Origin: Enhygromyxa salina
GTDB lineage: Bacteria; Myxococcota_A; Polyangia; Nannocystales; Nannocystaceae
Assembly (NCBI RefSeq): GCF_002994615.1
Contig: NZ_PVNK01000127.1
Span: forward strand, 1 to 64,000
Direction of reading: 5' to 3'
Length of the DNA stretch: 64,000 nucleotides
Shown here: positions 1 through 7,668 of the stretch, piece after piece
Numbering within the stretch: the stretch's first letter is position 1
Layout: each line of letters starts with the position of its first letter
Made by a program: the position numbers and the translations under genes
The notes under the pieces: generated by a model
Told to the model about the DNA's origin: nothing
Databases searched by the model: none
What the model saw: only the letters and a program-made list of their open reading frames with translations

Positions 1-150
1 GAGGGCGCGAAGCCAAAACGCCGCTGTACCGGGCGTACTGCAAGTTTTGGCGACAAAGCCCTCGGCGAAAAGGCCAAGCGAGGCGGCGCGAGGCATTGCA
101 CCCCGGGCTGCTAGCAGCCCGGGGTGCAATGCATCGTGTCGCCTCGCGCT
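1..150. repeat. Partial copies of dispersed palindromic element, joined end to end
   Basis: The window opens inside a copy of the element that is complete at 57412-57579. The interior (hairpin arms gccaaaac/gttttggc, then gccctcggcgaaaaggcc) runs to the right tip at about 113. The tip runs straight into the left tip of a second copy, which is lost after about position 149. The junction makes a perfect 40-bp palindrome at 93-132 centred on gctagc. No protein is expected; a short frame starting at 47 is echoed at 56354 only because the DNA is repeated. Confidence 0.75.
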
Positions 151-237
151 GCGACGGCGATGCCCTGAGTCTGCGAGTTGGAGCAGCCTGGGGCCGCGGA
201 GCACAGCCTCGGCGCCGTGTACCATGGCGTCGACATC

Positions 238-1113
238 ATGAGCACCCTCGACCACTTCGAGAGCGCGTTTCGATCGGCGAGCAAGGACAGCTTCACCTGG
301 GCCCCGCCGCTCATCCGCAAGATCCTCGTCGTCACCGATCTCGACGCCCCGGGCTCGGCCGAGTTCGAGGCCCAGATCGAGCCCCTGTTGACCGGGGTCC
401 TCGCCCACACCGTGGCCGCTGGCGTCAGCCCCGAGCGCCGCGTGGTCAACGGCAGCGACTACACCCGCGTCGACGAGCTCCACCAGCTCGTCCAGGACTG
501 GGGCCCGGACCTGCTGTGCACCTACCGCAACCTCCACAGCTCCGCGTGGTCGTTCAAGTTCTCGCTCGGTGAGTTCATCGACGTCCTGACCCAGGCGACG
601 AGCGTGCCGGTCTTGATCACCCCGCACCCCCAGCAGGCCCAGACGGCCGCGCACGCGCTGCGCAACACCGACGTGGTCATGGCGATGACCGATCACTTGA
701 CCGGGTCCGAGCGCCTGGTCAATTTCGCCGCCGCCGTGACCCAGCCCGAGGGCAAGCTGTGGCTGAGCCACGTCGAGCCCGAGATCGCCTACGAGCGGAT
801 CCTCGACGCGATCGCCAAGATCCCCCAGATCAACACCGACACCGCCCGCAACCTGATCCGCGACAAGCTCCTCCAGCAGCCAACCGACTACGTCGAGGCC
901 TGCCGCCAGGTCATCGCCGAGCACCGGCCCGCGCTCGAGGTCAAGCCCCTGGTCGTGATGGGTCACCACCTCGAGACCTACCGCCAGCTGATCCGCGACC
1001 ACGAGGTCGATCTGCTGGTCATGAACACCAAAGACGAAGATCAGCTGGCGATGCACGGCATGGCCTACCCGATCGCCGTCGAGATCCGCGAGATCCCGCT
1101 GCTGCTGCTGTGA
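238..1113 (+). CDS. Universal stress protein-like (UspA superfamily)
   Basis: This 291-residue soluble protein seems to hold two Usp-like alpha/beta halves. The first strand is KILVVTDLD near residue 25, and the end (LLVMNTKDED, then YPIAVEIREIPLLLL) resembles the closing strands of Usp domains. Such proteins bind ATP or act as stress sensors, but I see no clear ATP-binding G-2X-G-9X-G motif, so the ligand is unknown. ATG 238 is chosen over the upstream TTG 178 and GTG 217 because those extensions run back toward repeat DNA. Its stop lies 5 bp before the next start, so it is probably co-transcribed with the transporter at 1119 and may regulate it, as Usp proteins beside transporters often do. 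Confidence 0.7.
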   Translation: MSTLDHFESAFRSASKDSFTWAPPLIRKILVVTDLDAPGSAEFEAQIEPLLTGVLAHTVAAGVSPERRVVNGSDYTRVDELHQLVQDWGPDLLCTYRNLHSSAWSFKFSLGEFIDVLTQATSVPVLITPHPQQAQTAAHALRNTDVVMAMTDHLTGSERLVNFAAAVTQPEGKLWLSHVEPEIAYERILDAIAKIPQINTDTARNLIRDKLLQQPTDYVEACRQVIAEHRPALEVKPLVVMGHHLETYRQLIRDHEVDLLVMNTKDEDQLAMHGMAYPIAVEIREIPLLLL

Positions 1114-1118
1114 CCGCC

Positions 1119-2522
1119 ATGCCACCGCTGTCCCCTCTCCTCGCCTCGGCCCCCGAGACCGGCCACGAAGTCTCGCTGACGATCACCCTCGTGTTCACCG
1201 CCTTGTTGCTGGGCATGATCCTCGCGCTCGCGCTCGAGGAGAAGCTCCACGCCAAGAAGTCGCTGATCGTCGCCCTGTTCGCGGTCGTGTGCCTGTTCGT
1301 CGGGACCGCCGTCGACATCCTGCCCTTCGGCCCGGTCATCGTCGGCAGCCACGAGATCGACATGCCGATCTACATCCCGGCCGTCGACTGGGGCGTGATC
1401 GCGATCATCCTCGGCTCGAGCCTGTTCATCGACGTGACCAGCAAGTCCGGGCTGTTCACGTGGATTGCGATCAAGCTGACCAAGGCCTCGAAGGGCGAGC
1501 CTCGCCGGCTGCTGTGGCTCTACGGCCTGATGACCGTGGTGTTCTCGGCCGTGCTCAACAACGTCACCGCGATGCTGATCGTCGGCTCGCTGACCGGCGT
1601 GAGCCTCAAGAAGCTCGGCCGCGAGAAGTACCTGCTCGGCTTTTTGATCGTCGAGGGCCTGCTGACCAACATCGGCGGCCTCCTCACGCTGATCTCCTCG
1701 GTCCCCAACATCATCGTCGGGACCGCGGCCGGGATCAGCTTCGTCGAGTTCTTCTACAAGGCCAGCCCCTACGTGATCGTTGCGACGATCGTCACGGTCG
1801 CGCTGGGCATCCGCCTGTTCAAGATCGAGAAGCTGCCCGACGACGCCGCCCGCGAGGAGGCCGCCAAGCAGGTCGAGAGCTTCGACGAGAACGACGGCAT
1901 CGAGTCCCAGGGCTTCTTCATGTTCGGGGCCGCGATGACCATCGCCTTCGTGCTCGTCATCGCCACGACCTCGATCCTGCCGTGGGTCAACGAGCTCGGC
2001 ATGGGCTACGTGGCGCTGTCCTTCGGCGCGATCATGCTGATCCGCTACAAGAGCTCCGTCGACCAGTTCTACAAGGGCCTCGACTGGGATCTGCTCGGCT
2101 TCTTCGCCGCGTTGTTCGTGGTCATCAACGTCATGGAGCACGCCCAGGTCCTCGCGCTGATCGGCGAGGGCCTCGCGTGGATGATCGGCCTCGGCGAGAC
2201 GACCGGGACCGCGCTGGTTTTGGTCTCGGCCGCGGGCTTCTCCTCGGTCACCGACAACATCCCCCTCGCCGCGATGCTGGCCAAGATCCTCGGCAACATG
2301 GGCACCGTGAGCACCGATCCCAAGTGGTGGTCGGTCGTGTTCGGGGCCAACCTCGGCGGCAACCTCACGCCGATCGGCTCGGCCTCGACGCTGGTCGCGG
2401 TCACGATCATCCACCGCTACAAGCTCGAGCTGAGCTTCGGGGCCTTCGTGCTCAAGGCCCTGCCCTACGCGCTGATCCAGATCGCGCTCGCGGTCGCCTA
2501 CGTCCTGCTCTTCCTCGCCTGA
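1119..2522 (+). CDS. ArsB/NhaD (SLC13-like) ion transporter
   Basis: This 467-residue polytopic inner-membrane protein has about 10-12 hydrophobic segments. Features of the ion transporter superfamily are an N-terminal helical half, a long charged cytoplasmic loop around residues 230-265, and the conserved intramembrane stretches SVTDNIPLAAML and GANLGGNLTPIGSAS near the C-terminus. The last two resemble NhaD-type Na+/H+ antiporters and arsenite permeases. Substrate cannot be set from sequence; sodium/proton exchange is the most likely guess. ATG 1119 follows the Usp gene by 5 bp. A longer open frame exists upstream but overlaps the Usp gene completely and is not credible. Confidence 0.8.
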   Translation: MPPLSPLLASAPETGHEVSLTITLVFTALLLGMILALALEEKLHAKKSLIVALFAVVCLFVGTAVDILPFGPVIVGSHEIDMPIYIPAVDWGVIAIILGSSLFIDVTSKSGLFTWIAIKLTKASKGEPRRLLWLYGLMTVVFSAVLNNVTAMLIVGSLTGVSLKKLGREKYLLGFLIVEGLLTNIGGLLTLISSVPNIIVGTAAGISFVEFFYKASPYVIVATIVTVALGIRLFKIEKLPDDAAREEAAKQVESFDENDGIESQGFFMFGAAMTIAFVLVIATTSILPWVNELGMGYVALSFGAIMLIRYKSSVDQFYKGLDWDLLGFFAALFVVINVMEHAQVLALIGEGLAWMIGLGETTGTALVLVSAAGFSSVTDNIPLAAMLAKILGNMGTVSTDPKWWSVVFGANLGGNLTPIGSASTLVAVTIIHRYKLELSFGAFVLKALPYALIQIALAVAYVLLFLA

Positions 2523-2653
2523 GCCCACGCCACCGCGGGGCGCCCGCCCAAGCGGGTCGCCGCTGGCGCCGCCCCTCATGCGCGGTTCCCGGCAGCACCA
2601 CTAAAGTAAACAACGGGTCTCGCCGCACGAGCGCTCGCGGGTAGGCTCCCCCC

Positions 2654-3763
2654 ATGCGCGACTCCAAGCACGAGCCCGTCCGCCTGACCGCCTACGCCAG
2701 CGGAGGTGGTTGAGCCGCCAAGCTTCGGCTCTCGGACCTGGTCGAGGTCCTCGACGGGATGCTCCCGCCCGCAGCCGGGAGCGAGCACGTGGTCGTCGGA
2801 CCGGAGCTGTCCGACGACGCCGCCGTCGTGCGCCTGCCGACCGAGGACGGATCCGAGGGGCCGCAGCTGATCCTGACGACCGACACGATCGCGCCGCTGG
2901 TCGACGAGCCCGAGGCCTTCGGCGCGATCGCGGCCGCCAACGCGATGTCGGACGTGTGGGCGATGGGCGGCCAGCCGCTGTGGGCGCTCAACTTGGTGTT
3001 CTTCCCCAATGACCAGCTGCCGCTGTCGATCCTGCGCCGGATCATGGCCGGCGCCCGAGACAAGTGCGCCGAGGCCAAGGTCTCGATCGTCGGGGGCCAC
3101 ACGGTCCGCAACGGCGATCTCAAATTCGGCCTCGCCGTGACCGGCATGCTCGCGCGCGGGCGTCGGCGCGCGCTGGCCAACACTCGCGCGCTGCCCGGCC
3201 AGGTCCTGATCTTGAGCAAGGCGCTCGGGACCGGGGTCATCGGCACCGCGATCAAGAAGCAGGTCGCGAGCGAGGCCGTGGTCGCGGCGGCGATCGCCTC
3301 GATGACCAAGCTCAACGCGACCGCCGCCACCCTCGCCCTCGACCACGGCGCGACCGCGTGCACCGACGTGACCGGCTTCGGCCTGCTCGGGCACCTGCGC
3401 AACATCTTGCGAGGCAGCCGCCTCCGGGCGCAGATCGATCTGCATCGCCTCCCGCTGCTGCCCGGCGCCCTCGAGCTCCTCGCCGCCGGCCACTACCCCG
3501 GCGGCAGCAAGTCCAACCTCGAGCACGTCGAGGGCTCGCTGCTGCGGCGCTACTCGAGCAACGACAAGGACGCCGCTCGCCGGACCCGGCTGGCGGCCGA
3601 CGCCCAGACCAGCGGCGGGCTGCTCGTGTGCCTGCGCGCCGAGGAGGCCGAGCGCATGCTCGAGGAGCTGCGCGGGAGCGGGCACCAGGCCGCGATCATC
3701 GGGGAGCTGCTGCCCGCGAAGCCGGCTCAGATCGGTGAGATCGAGCTCCGCAGCGGGCGCTGA
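2654..3763 (+). CDS. selD: Selenide, water dikinase SelD, selenocysteine-containing (in-frame UGA)
   Basis: SelD makes selenophosphate from selenide and ATP for selenocysteine and selenouridine synthesis. The conserved body is clear: TTDTIAPLVDEPEAFG, AAANAMSDVWAMGG, GGHTVRNGD, ACTDVTGFGLLGHL and LAADAQTSGGLL. Gene callers would start it at ATG 2759, which removes the catalytic N-terminus. Reading from ATG 2654 gives 369 residues with one in-frame TGA at 2711-2713 (residue 20), in the context GGG-U-AAKLRL. That is the place of the catalytic Cys (E. coli Cys17 in GAGCGCK), and selenocysteine is known there in many SelD proteins. A SECIS-like hairpin follows at 2732-2754. selA, selB and selC are not in the window. 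Full-length function depends on the host decoding UGA; the alternative is a nonsense mutation. Confidence 0.92.
2732..2754 (+). promoter_or_regulatory. Candidate bacterial SECIS hairpin of selD
   Basis: The arms GGACC (2734-2738) and GGTCC (2746-2750) pair perfectly, and TC/GA extend the stem across a 2-nt bulge. The 7-nt loop TGGTCGA (2739-2745) starts 25 nt after the UGA and carries G at its second and third positions. Bacterial SECIS elements are bound by SelB and lie about 16-37 nt past the UGA with a G early in the loop, so position and shape fit. A second hairpin (GAGCCG 2712-2717 / CGGCTC 2726-2731) overlaps the UGA and may be a lower stem or a competitor. Confidence 0.65.
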
Positions 3764-3826
3764 GGGCTGGCTGTTGGGCTTCTCGAGATGCGGTCGCGGC
3801 GACGTGTGCAGCTTTGAGGACTTGTC

Positions 3827-4201
3827 TCAGGGCGGGAGAATGTGGGCATCGAGCTCGATCCCCTGACACGCGTCTTCGACCTCGGCTCTCGCCGAGGGAC
3901 ACGACGCCCCCGGCCCACTGGTCGCCCACACTTCGTACTCCGAGCATGACAACTCGGCCAGACATGACAGTCCGCGCGCGAACGCATCCTCGCAAGCCGT
4001 CCCCTGCTCGACGCTCGCGTCCGCCTTGTCGTAGCAGTAAGACACGCAGCGCTCGAGCGCGTCCGCTTCGATCCCGGGGTCGACACAGGCCACCGTCTCG
4101 CAAATGGAGTCGCACGCCGCGTATTGTTCGGACGGCACCGGTTCGCGGTGGCATCCGAGCAAGACCGCACCGAAAGCCAGAGTGCGCCAGTGTACCCGCA
4201 T
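3827..4201 (-). CDS. Small Cys-rich lipoprotein (paralogue of next gene)
   Basis: This 124-residue protein has a short signal peptide ending in the lipobox AVLLGC and about 12 further cysteines in a CDSIC...C...C pattern, suggesting a disulfide-bonded outer-membrane or periplasmic lipoprotein. It is a paralogue of the gene at 4202: both share a C..xC spacing, a mid-protein LSCLAELSCSEY/LECLDRLTCDEF segment, a W-A stretch and a final acidic region with C. Its start touches the neighbour's stop at 4202, so they are one transcription unit. I do not recognise a named family. GC content is below that of the flanking core genes. Confidence 0.7.
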   Translation of the reverse strand: MRVHWRTLAFGAVLLGCHREPVPSEQYAACDSICETVACVDPGIEADALERCVSYCYDKADASVEQGTACEDAFARGLSCLAELSCSEYEVWATSGPGASCPSARAEVEDACQGIELDAHILPP

Positions 4202-4594
4202 TTAGGCCCCGGTGCGAATGGTCAGCTCGGGACAGCGGTCGGTCAGCAGGGCCTCCTCCGCCGCGCAGGGTGCGCCCTCTTCTTCTGCTGCCCACTGGTA
4301 GAACTCGTCGCAAGTCAGGCGGTCGAGGCATTCCAAGAGTTCCTGGTAGGCGTCGCTGCAATCGTAGTGACTCGCGTCTTCGACCCGCTCCTCGCAGGTG
4401 ACCCTGCACCCTTGCTCCGCGTCCTCGGTCGGCTCCAGGGTTGGGTCACAAAAGGGCTTTATGCAGATCTTCTGGCACAGTGCGATCTGGTCTTCGCCGT
4501 CGCCAACGCTATCTCCCGAGCCCGACCGGTCACAGCTACCGCACACGAGAGCGAGAGCGAGAGCGAGAGGAATTGAGCGCAGTATCTCGAACAT
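4202..4594 (-). CDS. Small Cys-rich lipoprotein
   Basis: This 130-residue lipoprotein starts at ATG 4594 (MFEILRSIPLALALAL), which gives a normal signal peptide with lipobox VCGSC; an ATG 36 bp upstream would add a poorly fitting extension. The mature part is acidic and contains about ten cysteines (CQKIC, CDPT, CRVTC, CSDAY, LECLDRLTC, APC, RCPEL). It is a tandem duplicate of the gene at 3827. It follows the zincin gene at 4627 on the same strand, so the three probably form an operon of exported proteins. Function is unknown; a disulfide-rich binding or inhibitor domain is possible. Confidence 0.7.
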   Translation of the reverse strand: MFEILRSIPLALALALVCGSCDRSGSGDSVGDGEDQIALCQKICIKPFCDPTLEPTEDAEQGCRVTCEERVEDASHYDCSDAYQELLECLDRLTCDEFYQWAAEEEGAPCAAEEALLTDRCPELTIRTGA

Positions 4595-4626
4595 TTTTGA
4601 AACTCCTAGCATCGAGTAGCCGGATG

Positions 4627-6660
4627 TCAAAGCCGGCCGTGTCCGGGTCCGTATCCGAGAGGATATGCGCCGGAAGGGGGCACGACAGAGTCAACGCGAA
4701 ACGTACCGTCACACTGGGACTGCCAGATGAGGCTGGCGTCCGTGTGCGGCGTGAACCAGAGGATGTCCGTACATCCGTTGCGATCGAAGTCCCTCAGGAT
4801 CGGCGACGCGTCGTCGAAGATGGCTTGCGCCGGCGTCATGGTCTGGCTTGAGACGTCGTAGAACTGCACCTCCGAGTCCTGAGGCCGATAGACCATCAGG
4901 CTGTCCTTGGCGCCGTTGAGCCGGATGGCCGCCAACTTGCCCTTTCCGACCTGAAAGCTCGGGGAGAACATGCAGTTCGGGAGGGATGCCCAGTACGTGA
5001 CGGTCTCCATTTCGAAGTCATACCATGCGATTTCATCCTGCTGGTCACCGTCGAAATCACCGGAAACACCATTATACTGCTGACTGGACAATCCACAGAG
5101 CGTCTTGTCAATCAAAGTCTCTTGGATCCCGCCCCCCGAGAAGCGCGTGAGGTGTACAATATCCTGAGTCGGGCTTACCCAGAGCATCGAACTCTGCCCG
5201 GACACGAGTTTACCCATAATCGGCGAGTAGTGCCCGTCAGTATATATCCGATCGTCGTAGTCGAGGCTCGATTCGATCTCACCTCCAACATCGCGCCACA
5301 ACCTGTCGGCGGGGTCTTCAGGACGGTGCCACCATACACTACGATCGGCGGGGCCGAAGAATCGATCCAACACGATGGGGACATCGACGTTGGTCACCAA
5401 GTTGCCCGGAACGTCGGACACCACGCTGCCATCGAGATTCTTGAACAGCATCTCGTCGAAATCGCCGGGACCGTACATCAGCACATCGACCGGGCCTTCA
5501 TGGTGGAGAAGAACAGGCTTCCAGTACGGAGCAGCCCCCGCGGAGCAGTCATTCTCATCGTAGCACCCGGTCGTCTCGACGAACTGAATCGGCTGATTGA
5601 CTCCCCCGACCGACTCCCAGACGATGTACTGTCCGGCGGGACGGTGCCAGACGAGCGTCCCCGAGTCTGGCGGACCCGAGGCGCCGCCGATGATGGAGCG
5701 CGGCAGGTTGTAGATGTAACTGACCGTGGTCCGATCGAGCGTCGAAGGATACGGGGGCAACGGATTCGGGTTGGTTCCGAAACACTGAGGATAGCCCATG
5801 ACAGAGTCCGAGTCGGCCGCCGTTACACCGCGGCCATCACCGTCATCGATACTGGACAAGTCACAAAGAGTCCCCTCGGGCTGCAAAAAACGAGCATGCT
5901 CGTGCGAAAGACCGAGAACGTGGCCGAGTTCATGTGTAATGGTGCGCTCGAGGCCTGCGGGACCCTGCAGGAATGCGTTGTCCCAGAGGTAGACAGTTCG
6001 GTCGCTTTCGGCGGCGTTCGGAGGGAAAGCCAAACCTTTAATCGTACAGAGGACGCCCCAGAGGCATGAGTCGCCCTCGTACCCCACGGTAAACAATGCG
6101 CCATCGTGGCTACAAGGCTCACCACCGCCGACCTCGATAAAGTTCACATCTGCTGCACTCTCCCAGGCGAGCGTGGCCGCACGCATGGTTTCCGTGGCTT
6201 GAGCCCTGTAGTTCTCCGGTGCGTCATTCCATGAATCATCAAAACAGTAAGAGAGAGCTAACTTCTGGCTCGGGCTCCAGATCTCATCGATCGCAAGTTC
6301 AGTGTCACAGTACACTGTCCCCCGAAACTGTTCTCTGGCCGGGCCCTGCTCTTCTCTGACATTTCCGTTGTAGCGCCAAAAGGCTGCTACGACCTGACGA
6401 AAATCATCAACTAAGAGATCGCCTTCAATGACCCAATGAGTACCATCTTGGGCCGTGATGACGTGATCCTGGACATATTTCTGCAACTCCGGGGATTCGA
6501 TGACCAAATATCCATCGCCGCCCGAACCTCCCGTTTCGCCGTTGGGCCCCCAACTGCACCCAGCCAAACTGGGGTCGGGCTCATCAGGTGTACTGGGGCC
6601 ACAACCCAGAGAGAAAACACAAGTCACACAAGCGAACCATCTCAGACGCGCATGTCTCAT
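4627..6660 (-). CDS. Secreted metzincin-type metalloprotease lipoprotein with FG-GAP-like repeats
   Basis: The 677-residue precursor has a lipoprotein signal (SLGC, Cys20). A zinc protease domain covers about residues 115-310. It has HELGHVLGLSHEH at 243-255, matching HExxHxxGxxH plus the extra E seen in astacin-like metzincins, and a likely Met-turn SVMGYPQ with Met288. The C-terminal 350 residues hold blocks like SGDFDGDQQDEIAWYD and RDFDRNGCTDILWF, typical of FG-GAP/VCBS propeller repeats that bind calcium and may mediate substrate or surface binding. GC content is clearly lower than in nearby core genes and codon use is mixed, which fits horizontal gain. Two Cys-rich lipoproteins follow downstream. 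Confidence 0.85.
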   Translation of the reverse strand: MRHARLRWFACVTCVFSLGCGPSTPDEPDPSLAGCSWGPNGETGGSGGDGYLVIESPELQKYVQDHVITAQDGTHWVIEGDLLVDDFRQVVAAFWRYNGNVREEQGPAREQFRGTVYCDTELAIDEIWSPSQKLALSYCFDDSWNDAPENYRAQATETMRAATLAWESAADVNFIEVGGGEPCSHDGALFTVGYEGDSCLWGVLCTIKGLAFPPNAAESDRTVYLWDNAFLQGPAGLERTITHELGHVLGLSHEHARFLQPEGTLCDLSSIDDGDGRGVTAADSDSVMGYPQCFGTNPNPLPPYPSTLDRTTVSYIYNLPRSIIGGASGPPDSGTLVWHRPAGQYIVWESVGGVNQPIQFVETTGCYDENDCSAGAAPYWKPVLLHHEGPVDVLMYGPGDFDEMLFKNLDGSVVSDVPGNLVTNVDVPIVLDRFFGPADRSVWWHRPEDPADRLWRDVGGEIESSLDYDDRIYTDGHYSPIMGKLVSGQSSMLWVSPTQDIVHLTRFSGGGIQETLIDKTLCGLSSQQYNGVSGDFDGDQQDEIAWYDFEMETVTYWASLPNCMFSPSFQVGKGKLAAIRLNGAKDSLMVYRPQDSEVQFYDVSSQTMTPAQAIFDDASPILRDFDRNGCTDILWFTPHTDASLIWQSQCDGTFRVDSVVPPSGAYPLGYGPGHGRL

Positions 6661-6856
6661 CGTGCGACGATATCATTGTCGCCCGGTTGCAATGTAACAT
6701 ATCGGGAACCCTCGATGTGCGTTTGCTCACTTGAGCATAGTGCGTTCCTCATCCGACCAGGACCGCTGAGTCGCAGGGACTGCGCGTCGCTGTTGGGGGA
6801 TTGGCCGAAGTCGAGCTCGAGCTGGCCAGGCTCGCGGCGGCAGTCAGCCTCCAGCC

Positions 6857-7651
6857 TCAGCCGCGGCGGACGACCTCATTGAAATACGACAGCGTCGCCT
6901 GAGCGATCGCCTCGACAATCTGCCCGCGCCCGCCCTCGTCGAGGAGCAGCTTGCTCTCGTCCTCGTGATCCAAGAACCCAACCTCATGCAGGACCGCGGG
7001 CATCCGCGCGCCCATGAGCACGTCGAAGTTGGCCAGACGCACGCCGCGATCGACCCGGTTGGGGAAGCGCCGCGCCTGCTCGCGCTGGATCGCCGCGGCG
7101 TAGTGGGCGGCGTGCTTGCGGTCGTTGGTCATGCCGAGCTCGCGGAGCATGACCGCGACCTCGTCCCCGCCCGCGTCGCGCGGCCGGCCGAAGCCCTCGT
7201 CGTTCTCGCGCTGGGCCGTGAGCGCGGCGTCGTGGCTCGAGGCCTTGACGTCGAGCAAGAAGGTCTCGAAGCCGGTCTGATCCCCGTTGCGCGAGGCGTT
7301 GCAGTGGAGGCTCAAGAACAGGTCGGCCTCGACCTCGTTGGCGAAGCCGACGCGCTGCGTCAGGTGCAGGGTCTCGTCGGCCTCGCGGGTCAGGAGGACC
7401 TCGGCGTGGGGCATCAGATCCACGACCCGCCCGGCCAGGGATTGGGCCAGCATCAGGGTCAGCTGCTTCTCGTGGACTCCTCCGCGGTGTGCGCGACATC
7501 CGCCGTTCTCGCCGCCGTGACCGGGATCGATGACCAGGCGAAAGCCCTGCTCGATGACGGGCCGGGGAGCGGCCAGGGCTCGGGCCGGCCGGAGGACGGC
7601 GGCGCCAGCGGTGAGTGCGCTAAACCCGAGCAGGAAGTCACGTCGGTGCAT
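6857..7651 (-). CDS. N-acetylmuramoyl-L-alanine amidase (Amidase_3), Tat-exported
   Basis: This enzyme cuts the amide bond between MurNAc and the stem peptide, in cell separation or wall remodelling. The 264 residues begin with a twin-arginine signal (RRDFLLGF, then an Ala-rich h-region to about residue 28). The AmiC-type catalytic domain follows directly, with zinc ligands His45 (DPGHGG), Glu61 (VHEKQ) and His116 (SLHCNAS), and the catalytic glutamate Glu223 (VLHEVGFL). No AMIN targeting domain is present, so this is a minimal amidase. It is divergent from the membrane-protein gene at 7669; a 14-bp palindrome lies immediately upstream of its ATG. Confidence 0.9.
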   Translation of the reverse strand: MHRRDFLLGFSALTAGAAVLRPARALAAPRPVIEQGFRLVIDPGHGGENGGCRAHRGGVHEKQLTLMLAQSLAGRVVDLMPHAEVLLTREADETLHLTQRVGFANEVEADLFLSLHCNASRNGDQTGFETFLLDVKASSHDAALTAQRENDEGFGRPRDAGGDEVAVMLRELGMTNDRKHAAHYAAAIQREQARRFPNRVDRGVRLANFDVLMGARMPAVLHEVGFLDHEDESKLLLDEGGRGQIVEAIAQATLSYFNEVVRRG

Positions 7652-7652
7652 G

Positions 7653-7666
7653 TCCTACATGTAGGA
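7653..7666. promoter_or_regulatory. 14-bp palindrome in divergent amidase / membrane-protein region
   Basis: TCCTACATGTAGGA is a perfect palindrome with a TACATGTA core, ending 2 bp before the amidase start codon and next to the presumed start of the divergent gene. A dimeric repressor site is one explanation. It also overlaps the amidase ribosome-binding region, so a mere RBS coincidence cannot be excluded. The regulator is not known. Confidence 0.35.
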
Positions 7667-7668
7667 TA

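Noticed and set aside
47..241. Short frame whose start is echoed at 56354
   Set aside because: The likeness comes from the DNA repeat element, not from a protein family.
2759..3763. selD starting at ATG 2759
   Set aside because: This start omits the N-terminal catalytic segment; the frame is continuous upstream except for a UGA at the catalytic residue, and a SECIS-like hairpin is present.
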